Below, one piece after another: positions 20,977 through 29,765 of a stretch of 64,000 nucleotides of DNA (positions are counted from its first letter, which is position 1; every line of letters starts with the position of its first letter). The notes under the pieces are model-generated. The model did no database searches. It was given only the letters and a program-made list of their open reading frames with translations, and was not told where the DNA came from. The position numbers were made by a program, and so were the translations under genes. The DNA comes from Taiwanofungus camphoratus (Eukaryota > Basidiomycota > Agaricomycetes > Polyporales > Taiwanofungaceae). The stretch spans positions 1,736,001-1,800,000 of the forward strand of contig CP021225.1 in assembly GCA_003999685.1 (NCBI GenBank), given 5' to 3'.

Positions 20977-22278
20977 TATACAAGGGTATGAAGTCACTCT
21001 GACTTTGTGGATCATAGGATGTATGTAGATATAGTTAAAGAGACTGAGATGAAGCTTAGAGTGGAGACTCAGCGACTTAAATAAGTTTCTAAGTCCCTAT
21101 CCTTCTGAGAGGGAGAATGCATGTATCAAGGAGTCTCTCCATATACTGTAGAGTACATCAAGCTAAATAAGAGGGGATGAGATCAACTATCTTATGTGAA
21201 GTGATAGCTAAAAGTCAAAAAGATGTACTTAAAGCATGTGAACTTCAAAGTGATCATGAGGGAATATAAACTATTTAGAAAATAAAAGGGGCGAACTGCA
21301 TACAGTAAAAAGGCTCCTAAGTCCAGACATAGAATCAGGATGATTATCAGGATATGGACATGTGTAGTGATCAGCTATCACTGCAAGCTAAAGGCATATG
21401 AAGGTTCTATCAGGGCAGGAGGCAGCCTAAAAGGGTAGAATGCACTCATATGATCTTCTATCCTTAGAACACCTTCTACCCCAAAGTCCTGCTGGTAGAA
21501 ACTTCATATGCCTTTAGCTCACAGTGATAGCTGATCACAATGTATGCCCATATTCTGATAATCATTCTGACTCTATGCCTGGACTTGAAAACATTTCTAC
21601 CATCTGCAGTTTCCCTGTTTCATGTTCTAAAGAGTTTCTATTCCTTCATGGTCACTTCAAAGTTTGTGTGCTTTTAGTACATTTTGAACTTTTAGATACC
21701 ACTTTGCATAAGATAGTTGATCTCATCTTCTCCTATTTAATCAAATGTACTGAGAGAGACCCCTTGGTATATGCTTTTCCCCTTTTGAGAATACTAGTCC
21801 TATGATCTCATAGCACACTGAGGGTAGGGTCTTGGGAACCATTCTAAATCTCTAAGTCTCCAATCTAAGCTTTGTCTCAGTTCATCTAGCTACATCTATG
21901 TCTTCAATAACACCTACAATAATAACACCTACAATTATGTACATCCTTTGAACTATGCACTACAATCTATGAAATCACTCATTCAACTGACAGTGTGCTA
22001 CATATGTCTGACCATATCCAGGCCATCCAGCCTTCCTATCTGGAAAGAACAAGGGGATACTAGAAGTGCATGGTACTCTGAAAGCCCTGCCATAAGGGAG
22101 TCTGTCTTTTCTAGTGATGATCTTCAGATAAGCATTCCTTCTCTTGTGCCATCCCCCAATAACCTTTTTACTGCATTCAAAGTCCCTGGAATCTACTGAC
22201 TTGTCTCTCAGAGTTCTTCTGCCCTCATTATAAACCCTATACCTGGAGTCCAAAGTAAGTCACAGAGATGGGGTCTAC
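20977..22278. repeat. Spacer of the inverted repeat: two LTR-G/I fragments head to head, inverted relative to the original site
   Basis: 20977 to about 21430 matches LTR-G/I in minus orientation and about 21470-22190 matches it in plus orientation. The two halves therefore form an imperfect palindrome (for example 21320-21420 against 21485-21592, around AAGTCCAGACATAGA / TCTATGCCTGGACTT). 22243-22278 is a scrap of LTR-H. No gene is visible. The left end continues, after inversion, into the sequence at 27691; see findings. Confidence 0.7.
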
Positions 22279-22681
22279 TGTTGAAGTCTGACTTACATGT
22301 CAAAATATCGGACTAATGCACTGCATTGTAATGCTGTGCTTAGATACCATCACTACACAGCATTACTATGGACACTGCCTCATCTTAATTACAATCACTG
22401 TACAGCCTTGTTGATATCAATCTGCACAGCCATGCAGTGCACACAGCCTTAGTATCCTAGTTACTGTAGCACTGCATAGCCTTACTGTAGATGTATATAA
22501 ACCCTAGAGTCCCAGTCCTGGATCCCCAGTGACTTACATTGGACTCTAGGTATGTCTTGTATATTTTCTTGTTAATATATTAGTGACTTACATTGGACTC
22601 TAGCTCTTCTGTCCCAGCAAGTCATCTCTGCTTGCATATATCTTGGAGTGTAACTCCTTGTGATATTGTCTGAACTTAACA
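22279..22681 (+). repeat. Copia-1 (plus copy) 5' LTR
   Basis: 403 bp, TGTTGAAG...CTTAACA. The TATA box and the duplicated 20-mer are at the same relative places as in the solo LTR at 13117. Confidence 0.95.
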
Positions 22682-22693
22682 GGTTATGAGCCC
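22682..22693 (+). promoter_or_regulatory. Primer-binding site, half-tRNA-iMet type
   Basis: GGTTATGAGCCC directly follows the LTR. It is complementary to the anticodon stem-loop of initiator tRNA-Met (GGGCUCAUAACC). Priming by a tRNA fragment cut in the anticodon loop is known for Drosophila copia and yeast Ty5. The same site is present in the minus copy at 20562-20573. Confidence 0.8.
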
Positions 22694-23150
22694 TGTACTG
22701 TGAACCTGGTCCATTACTTACTTTTACTTACTGTACTCTTCTACCCTCTCTTACAAGAGGCAGATTGAAAGTGACAGTCAGGGCATAGACCCAGTCACTA
22801 TATCCCCCTAAGCACATAGCCACTAGATCCAGGACGAACTCTTGGAGGGTTGCTCTTCAGTGGGTGCCCTCTTCCTAGGTTGACTAGGAGGCAGGCTAGT
22901 AGGACTCAGCCTGTGCTTACAAACCAGGTGAAATCCCCTGCTCAACTGCGAACTGGACTAGAATCTGGGGCTCCTAGTTATCATACTAGTCGTATAGCAG
23001 TACTTTACTATACTACCTGGACCAAGGTTCAACTTCCTCCCCTCTGGTGGTTGTGTTCAAAGGCCCACACTTGGCTAAGTGTGTGAGAGTATTCACTTGC
23101 ACACCACTACGGACTTCAAATCAGACAACACACACCCATTATACTCCATC
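22694..23150 (+). other. Copia-1 leader region
   Basis: 457 bases between the primer site and the likely gag start. There is a short open frame but no conserved motif; it is probably the untranslated, packaging-signal region of the element RNA. The same stretch is present in the minus copy. Confidence 0.5.
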
Positions 23151-24047
23151 ATGTCCAACTCACTTCCTACCTTCTCTAAACTCAACTCCTCCAATTATCC
23201 CACCTGGAAAGGAGAGATGATGGCTGCACTTCGCTCTGCAGGTCTATGGCGCATTGTCTCAGGCACCTCTAAAATGCCCACTGCCAGTACACCTATCACA
23301 CCTGAAGAAACCAAGGCCAGAGAGGATTGGGAGCTCAAAGGGGATAAAGCAGCTGGTTGGCTCTATCTCATGATTGAGCAAGATCAAAGGGTTCATCTTG
23401 ATGGGATATCTGATGATCCTGTTAAGATATGGGCTGCTCTTGCAGATGCTCATCAGCAAAAGCGTCCTGGAGCCAGATTCAATGCTTATGATGACTTGTT
23501 CTCCATCAGAAAGCATGACAATGAATCCCTCCAAATGCTGATGAACAGGGTCAATGCTACTATGCAAGGCATCCAGAACCTCAGACCAGACAAGTTCACT
23601 CTGGATCAGCTGGATGAAGAGCTTACATCCATGGCCATGATTCGTGCTCTGCCAGAGGAGTACTCTGCCTTCACCTCCAACTTGCTTCTGCAGAATGATC
23701 TGTCCAAATCAAAGGTTCAGGCTGCCTTTATTACTGAAGAGAATCAGAGGCGTCATCGGTCCACAGTCTCCAGTGACCAAGCCTTATCCACAACTACCAC
23801 TGTTAACTGTGAATTCTGTGGTATCAAAGGTCATACCAGGGACAAGTGCTTTGCTTATCAGAAGGCACAAAAAGAGACAAAGGACAGGGTACAGGCACGC
23901 AAAGGCCATGGGAAGCACTATCAGGCCAACCAGGCTCAGGACAGTACCAAGACCACAGACACTGCTGCAGTTGTTACTGAAACTGCTGGAAATGCAAGTC
24001 TCAATTCTGATCCCAATCCACCAGCCCTTGGAGCTTATTCACTCTGA
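23151..24047 (+). pseudogene. Copia-1 gag with UBN2-like capsid and CCHC knuckle
   Basis: I prefer the start at 23151 (MSNSLPTFSKLNSSNYPTW) because the gag of this superfamily usually opens with a short run before L-x-x-x-N-Y-x-x-W; the frame itself is open from 23079. The first 200 residues have the Copia gag pattern (NYPTWKGEMMAALRSAGLW, later LQMLMNRVNATMQGI and MIRALPEEYSAFTSNLL). The nucleocapsid knuckle CEFCGIKGHTRDKC is near 23813-23854. The protein would build the particle and bind RNA. The frame is open for about 300 codons; I list it as part of a broken element. Confidence 0.85.
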
Positions 24048-26736
24048 TATTCATGGTCCTTTACCTGTGCGCACACACTCTGGTTATCGCTACTGGATCA
24101 CCTTTATAGATGATTACACCAGATTCAGAGTTGTGTTGCTGCTCAAGGAAAAGAGTGAAGCCTTTGATGCATTCAAGAGGTTCAAGGCTTATGCTGAAAA
24201 TCATCTGAATGTCAAAATCAAGGCACTTCAGGATGATAAGGGAGGGGAATACATGTCCCATGCATTCATCAAGTACACAGATGATGCTGGGATTGTACGC
24301 AGGCATACCACCAGAAATAGGCCTTAGCAGAATGGTGTAGCAGAGAGAGCTAATAGGGTCATGCAGGATGACTGTTCAGCCATGCTTGCAGAAGCTAAGC
24401 TGCCACTTTCATTTTGGGGACAATGTCTTGCCTCTATGGTGCATGTATGGAATCGCCTTCCTACCTCTGCAGTTAAAGGAGCCACCCCATTTGAATTGTG
24501 GTTTAAGCGCAAGCCAGATGTCAGTCATCTCAGAGTATGGGGGTGTACTGCCTATGTCCATATACAGAAGGATCAGAGATCAGCTTTTGGACCTCATATG
24601 CAGAAGTGTGTCTTTATTGGATATCCTGATGGTTATAAGGGATGGAAGTTTTATAATCCCACCACCAAAAAGACCATTATTTCAGAGCGAGCTGACTTTG
24701 ATGAGCGCTACTTTCCTGGTCTGAAGCACACTTCTTCTATCCATCCTCCTGCTGCTGCTGTTGCTCCTGAATCTGTTCCTGTACCGGATTTTGGGGGGGA
24801 TAATGATCCTGCACCTGTTGATGCAGCTCCTGTTCCAAATCCACTTCAGGTACCAGTTGCACCACCTCCAAATGCACCCACAGTAGCTCAAAGTCCTTCA
24901 TCATCTCCTGCTCCTTCTGCTCCCACTGCATCTCCTGATCCTGCACCTCAGACTTCCAATGATGATAGGCCCATTGCTCTTAGACGTACACCTCGTAATG
25001 TACGTCCTCCAACCAACTGGTGGGTCATCAGAGAACCTACTCCAGCTGTAAAGGAGGAGAGCAGTGAAGATGAGCTTGATGTCATAGATGCAGATGCTGA
25101 TTTTGTGGAGGTTCAATTTGCTGGTCTATCTGCTGGTGCAGACCCTCATACATTTAAACAGGCAATGAGTGGTCCTGATGCCAAACACTGGTATGATGCT
25201 GCAAATCAGGAGATCATGGCATTGGTGGGCAATCACACTTGGGACATTGTAGAGCTTCCTCCTGGAAAGAAGGTCATTGGTTCTGGCTGGGTCTTCAAAA
25301 TCAAGCGCAATGCAGATGGCTCTATTGAGCGCTACAAGGGCAGAGTGGTTGCAAAGGGATATAGTCAGAGACCTGGATTTGATTACACTGAGGTCTTTGC
25401 ACCCACATTCAGGCTTGCATCCCTGCGACTTATTCTTGCTCTTGCTGCCATTGAAGACCTAGAACTGCGCTCTGTAGATATCTCCTCTGCCTTTCTAAAT
25501 GGAGACCTTGATGAGGAGATCTATATGAAGCAACCAGAGGGCTTTCATGAAGGAGGACCTAGTCATGTCTGTCGTCTCAGAAGACCCATCTATGGACTGA
25601 AGCAAGCCCCTCGTCAGTGGAACAAGAAACTCCGTGCTACTCTTGAAAGCATGAGCTTCAAATGTCTCTACTCTGACAGAAGTGTCTACTTGTATGTCAA
25701 GGATGATGTGCGCATCATTGTGCCAGTCTTTGTGGATGACATGACCATTGCCACCAAGTCTGTTGCTGCAGCTGACAATGTGGTCAAGCAGTTGTCCCAG
25801 CACTTTAAACTTCGGGATTTAGGGCCTACTACATTTCTATTGGGTATAGAGATCACCAGGGATCGCTCAGAGCGCTCATTGTCACTGTGTCAGCATCAGT
25901 ACATTATAGACATGCTAGAGCACTTCAATCTGTCAGACTGCAAGCCAGTCAAGACTCCCATGACACCTGGTCTTGTACTCACAAAGGAGATGGGTGCCCA
26001 GTCTCAAGAGGACATTGAGTTTATGCACAATGTTCCTTATCTCAGTGCTGTTGGTGCACTCATGTACTTGGCCATCACCACTCGTCCTGACATCCAGTTT
26101 GCTGTGTCCTTCTTGGCACGCTTCAACTCCAATCCTGGACCTGCTCATTGGAATGCTGTAAAGCACGTGTTTCGGTACTTGCAGGGCAGCAAAGATTTCA
26201 AGCTGACTTACAAACCTGACTCTGCACAGAAGATGTTTGTCACTTACTCAGATGCTGCTCATGCAGATTGTAGAAACACTGGTCGGTCAACTGGAGGATA
26301 TGTAGTCAAGGTTGGGACTGGGGCTATCAGCTGGAGCAGTAAATTGCAGGGCATTGTCACACTCTCTACCACTGAAGCAGAGTACATTGCAGCTGTTGAG
26401 GCTGGCAAGGAGATTCTGTGGATGTGCAATATCCTTACTGAGTTTGGCTACACCATAGACATGCCCTCCACCCTCTATATTGATAATCAGTCATCTCTGA
26501 GTGTGACCAAGAATCCAGAACATCATGGACGAATGAAGCACTTGGATCTTCGATTCTATTGGCTCAGGGACACTGTAGAAACTGGCATTATTACTACTGA
26601 GTACATGCCCACCAAGCTTATGGTTGCTGATGTGTTGACCAAAGCACTCACAATACCTCAACTTGTGTGGTGCAGGCAGATGATGGGAGTGCATGGAGTA
26701 GTTGAGTCAGATGATGCCGCAACAGAATCTGCATAG
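24000..26736 (+). pseudogene. Copia-1 pol: integrase, RT, RNase H
   Basis: The integrase core appears as LELIHSDIHGPLPV, FIDDYTRFRVV and DDKGGEYM (24022-24250). The following long frame (24361-26736) holds the integrase C-terminal region (HLRVWGCTAYVHIQ), a Pro-rich linker (about 24730-25000), Copia-type RT starting near ALVGNHTWDIVELPPGKK with the catalytic VDDM motif near 25735, and RNase H with TEAEYIAAVEAGKEILWM and LYIDNQSSLSV. It ends with the family-typical PEHHGRMKHLDLRFYWLRD and a short tail. The domain order (integrase before RT) is diagnostic for Ty1/Copia. No protease was recognised. Confidence 0.92.
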
Positions 26737-26832
26737 TTGAGAGTCACATGACCTTCAAAGTCCGCCTCGGCAGTTACCGAACAGGGCTGTCTTGACACGT
26801 CACAGTCTTACATCTCTTCTCAAACAACCATT

Positions 26833-27258
26833 ATGTTACCAACCAGCAGCATCATCATCATTGCACTGGTCTCAATAGGCTTTATTGCCTTTCTGGTCTT
26901 CTGCATCTGGACTACCTATAAAATCTCTTCTACCAACTCATCCTCTGTTCAAGACATTGAACTTCAGACCATGCCGAACGACCTTTACTCCACCTCATCA
27001 CACATAGGCACCCCTATTCAATTTGCACGTGTTTTGGCAGCCATTCAGCTAGACAGTCGGCGTCGGTCATCTGCTGATGTAATCCAAGTCCCACCTGTGG
27101 CCTTCCATCGTGCACAAGCATCTGGGTCAGTCAGACGGTTTGAGGCAGAGGTTGATGAGTTGCTGGAAAGGATTAGTGTGATTGAGAAGGAGGGGGGGAC
27201 TGGAACTAATAAATACTATGGACTTATGCTGTTTGTAATTGATTTTCAATTATTGTGA
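26833..27258 (+). CDS. Copia-1 third ORF: small single-pass membrane protein of unknown function
   Basis: 141 codons between pol and the 3' LTR, starting 96 bases after the pol stop and ending 20 bases before the LTR. Residues about 6-29 form one strongly hydrophobic segment (SIIIIALVSIGFIAFLVFCI), followed by a Lys-containing, then Ser-rich and hydrophilic tail. Near the end a heptad-like stretch (FEAEVDELLERISVIEK) could form a short coiled coil. It has no cleavage site or fusion peptide that I can see, so calling it an envelope gene would go too far. Membrane ORFs in this position are known in some plant Copia (Sirevirus) elements. The truncated minus copy lacks it, and Copia-2 has no such ORF. 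I do not recognise the family. Confidence 0.6.
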   Translation: MLPTSSIIIIALVSIGFIAFLVFCIWTTYKISSTNSSSVQDIELQTMPNDLYSTSSHIGTPIQFARVLAAIQLDSRRRSSADVIQVPPVAFHRAQASGSVRRFEAEVDELLERISVIEKEGGTGTNKYYGLMLFVIDFQLL

Positions 27259-27278
27259 CATGTCAGATCAGGGGGGTG

Positions 27279-27690
27279 TGTTGAAGTCTGACTTACATGT
27301 CAAAATATCGGACTAATGCACTGCATTGTAATGCTGTGCTTAGTTACCTTAGATACCATCACTACACAGCATTACTATGGACACTGCCTCATCTTAATTA
27401 CAATCACTGTACAGCCTTGTTGATATCAATCTGCACAGCCATGCAGTGCACACAGCCTTAGTATCCTAGTTACTGTAGCACTGCATAGCCTTACTGTAGA
27501 TGTATATAAACCCTAGAGTCCCAGTCCTGGATCCCCAGTGACTTACATTGGACTCTAGGTATGTCTTGTATATTTTCTTGTTAATATATTAGTGACTTAC
27601 ATTGGACTCTAGCTCTTCTGTCCCAGCAAGTCATCTCTGCTTGCATATATCTTGGAGTGTAACTCCTTGTGATATTGTCTGAACTTAACA
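27279..27690 (+). repeat. Copia-1 (plus copy) 3' LTR
   Basis: 412 bp, TGTTGAAG...CTTAACA, followed by GTATA (27691-27695). Confidence 0.95.
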
Positions 27691-27794
27691 GTATACTCCC
27701 CCATCTCATCTATCTGATGGGCCTCTGCCTTAGCTATACACAAAGGCTCACATTACTGCATCTGGTTCCTATTTGCACCCGCTGCCTGATAATT
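27691..27794. repeat. LTR-G fragment flanking Copia-1
   Basis: The stretch with CTGATGGGCCTCTGCCTTAG matches LTR-G at about 42190-42260 (GGTGGGCCTCTGCCTTAG). Its missing left neighbour is found at the inverted spacer end (20977-21020), so Copia-1 landed in an LTR-G copy. Confidence 0.7.
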
Positions 27795-28940
27795 TCATAC
27801 TGACAGAGCTGGGATTGCAAACATCTCCTGGAGGTGGTCCGACTTCCACCAACATGACTCGGATCCATGGCCATCTGCATGACAGCAGGTGTAGAAGGGG
27901 GCCTTGCGTATGACATAAGTATGTCCATTCACAATGAGGGTGCCATGGTTTCCTATAGAGGCAAACCTTTTTGTCATTTCTCTGGTCTCCGCTCTGGCAT
28001 TTCTTGAAGTGGACTCTGCTTCAATGGTCAGGGCAACAATCAGGTCCTTCCTGACTGTATTCTCTGAGTTAGCGGCCTCCTTCCATGCCGTCCTAACCTT
28101 CTTGAATGAGATTGCCCCACTCCCTGACTGTGCATACTTTTGTTTTATGCTCTTCTTCACTGCCTGAGATGGTGGCTATGACCCATGGACTGAAGCAGGC
28201 CAATAGATGGATGTCAAAGGCAGGACCCTCTATCCCTGCTATAGACCGTAGGGCCTTCCCCATCAGTTCATCACGGAGAGTGGGAGATACAAAGCCATGC
28301 ATGCAACAAAGATGATCCTATCCTTGTTCATCAGCCGGATCGAGACATCTCTCATACCTATTTGATCTAGTCCAAACAGGGGACCCAGATGATCATCCCA
28401 AAGGAGGGGAGGTGGGGATTCACCCCCATCTGTCTGTTGATCCATAGGGATGATGGATACTGTCTAGCCTCTGAAGACAGATTGAGGTTCACCAAGGAGT
28501 CCGGGATCCACAGGATGCCTTCCTCATCACTTGAGCCATGGTCACTGACCGGCTCTTGTGACTCTGGCAACTGGAGTGAAGGGGATGGCATTTTATCTCC
28601 TACCTGTTCCTGTCTGAGGTCAGCAGCATTCTAGGTAGAGCAAGTCCTGGGACTTAACTGGAGCAGAAGGGGAGTAGGCTCTGAAATCAAGAACCTGGTC
28701 CAAACCCGGGCTTCCTTGTGGGGAAGGGGCAACTGAATTCCTCTCCATTACTGACTCCACTGCCTCTTGTACCCTCCTTTCATTCTCCTTCTGTTTCATC
28801 CGCCTCCTCTTCTGAAGAGTTGCAGTCCTCTCCTCCTCTCCTTGTGAAGAATCACCTGGAGACAAAGGGGGTCTTTTGGATCCTGTGTCAGCCTTCATGC
28901 TTTGCTTGGAGCCAAAGCTGGCTAGATCCCTCTGCTGCAT
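27795..28940 (-). CDS. Unrecognised spliced gene, at least four exons, C-terminal Cys/His block
   Basis: Reading leftward: exon 1, 28940-28659 (94 codons, MQQRDLASFGSKQSMKADTG..., with a very basic run QKRRRMKQKENERR, possibly a nuclear signal); intron 28658-28610 (49 bp, starts GTTAAGT, branch GCTGAC, ends ACAG); exon 2 from 28609 (acidic, EPVSDHGSSDEEGILW) to about 28420; a junction I could not settle (a 105-bp intron beginning GTGAAT and ending GGATAG is one option); exon 3 ending at 28098 (TLRDELMGKALRSIAGIEG); intron 28097-28055 (43 bp, GTTAGG, branch CTAAC, ACAG); exon 4 to the stop at 27795. The end has HTYVIRKAPFYTCCHADGHG then SESC, a knuckle-like Cys/His cluster, so nucleic-acid binding is possible. 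It could be a host gene or a domesticated gag/LINE ORF1-like gene. Two introns restore the frame, which argues that it was expressed. Confidence 0.5.
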
Positions 28941-29078
28941 ACAATTGCTACTATAGCTATAACAGGTAGTGGGAGATCCAAGTGCTTACCACAGTGTTCC
29001 TAGTCCTTATGGACCCTGAGGTGGACACAGATAGGCCTTCAATATGTGAAGCAAACATGAATGTAGATGGGGGAGTAG

Positions 29079-29185
29079 AGTGTCGTGTCCACTTCAGCTC
29101 TCCTTATAACAGTTCGTCAATAATGACGATAATAACATTAACATCATTATAAGGTGCAGAAGTCGGTGTTATCGTGGACATTGAC
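29079..29185. promoter_or_regulatory. Nested palindrome with two inverted TGACG half-sites upstream of the spliced gene
   Basis: CCTTATAA (29102-29109) pairs with TTATAAGG (29147-29154). Inside, CGTCA-ATAA-TGACG (29115-29128) is a perfect 5-bp inverted repeat resembling two ATF/CREB half-sites. GTCCAC and GTGGAC flank the whole further out. It lies 140-245 bases upstream of the start codon at 28940. It may be a bZIP-type control site or the hairpin of a small MITE; there are no target duplications that would favour the latter. Confidence 0.35.
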
Positions 29186-29660
29186 GGTATGAAACATGAG
29201 ATGAATAAGGTGTCCAAAACATATCAATAATATTCTTGCTTGACATGTTCTGTTATCATCAAATGATAAATGAACAAAGGAATATTATCTTTGTCATTTG
29301 TAGGGAAGAAACAAATGAGAATGAAAGTGAGGATGATAGAATAAAGGTGGATATGGTGATGGCGATGAAAGTGAAAAATACAGATAAAGATGAAAAGACT
29401 GTTGATGTGGCCATTCAGCACAATACAGAAAAACAGCATGCTGCTGCCAGAAGTTGTCATGTGTGTAATTTTTCCTTTTTAATTCTTTTAGTATCAAAAT
29501 ATTAAAGAAAATGCTACATAAGAGAATGTGTACACTCATTGAAAACAACTTGGAAAAAAAAGCAAGTAAGAAGTTATAATTTGGCATGCATAGGTGTGTT
29601 GTCAGTAATCACTTTCTTACAGTGTTACTAATCCCACTAGAGCACCCCTGTCATTTCATT
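29186..29660 (+). other. AT-rich stretch with one exon-like open segment
   Basis: At 29309-29460 an open acidic segment (EETNENESEDDRIKVDMVMAMKV...) is preceded by TTTGTCATTTGTAG, a good 3' splice site, and followed by GTGTGTAATTTTTCC, a possible 5' splice site, with TTTTAG about 30 bases on. I do not recognise the peptide. It may be a single exon of a decayed gene. Confidence 0.25.
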
Positions 29661-29689
29661 CCTTAACATGGATTTTAAGCTTTATAGGG

Positions 29690-29765
29690 CCAACAGATCT
29701 GCTTCAGGAATTGAACCCCGCAGCCCACAACCATGTGTTCAACCATCTAGCCAAATAGACACACA
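29690..29765 (-). other. tRNA-like or SINE-like fragment
   Basis: On the minus strand TGGCTAGATGGTTGAAC resembles a Pol III A box and GGTTCAATTCC (29706-29716) is a perfect match to the B-box consensus. The distance between them is about ten bases too short for a full tRNA, and I cannot fold an acceptor stem, so it is not a working tRNA gene. A tRNA pseudogene or SINE head is more likely. Confidence 0.3.

Larger units (their letters stand above)
22279..27690 (+). mobile_element. Copia-1, plus copy: nearly complete Ty1/Copia element with extra 3' ORF
   Basis: 5.4 kb with LTRs at both ends, a primer site matching the initiator-tRNA anticodon arm, a leader, gag, integrase, RT, RNase H, a separate membrane-protein ORF and a polypurine tract (AGGGGGG, 27270-27276). 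I could not recognise a protease. The LTRs show no substitutions by eye and one 9-base length difference, so the insertion is recent. It is broken at about two or three points. The five bases outside the ends are TCTAC and GTATA and do not match, which is explained by inversion of the neighbouring spacer. Confidence 0.93.

Noticed and set aside
22694-23150. tRNA-like stretch in the Copia-1 leader (GGTTCAAC near 23026)
   Set aside because: No A box at the right distance and no cloverleaf can be drawn.
23644-24327. Long frame overlapping Copia-1 gag in another register
   Set aside because: Its first half has no family motif and is a shadow of gag; only the part after about 24000 carries integrase motifs and is described there.
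24737-24946. Gln/Glu-rich minus-strand frame
   Set aside because: Complement of the Pro-rich linker in Copia-1 pol; appears in both arms only because the arms are identical.
26833-27258. Calling the Copia-1 membrane ORF an envelope gene
   Set aside because: Too short, no signal for cleavage or fusion, only one membrane segment; kept as a membrane protein of unknown role.
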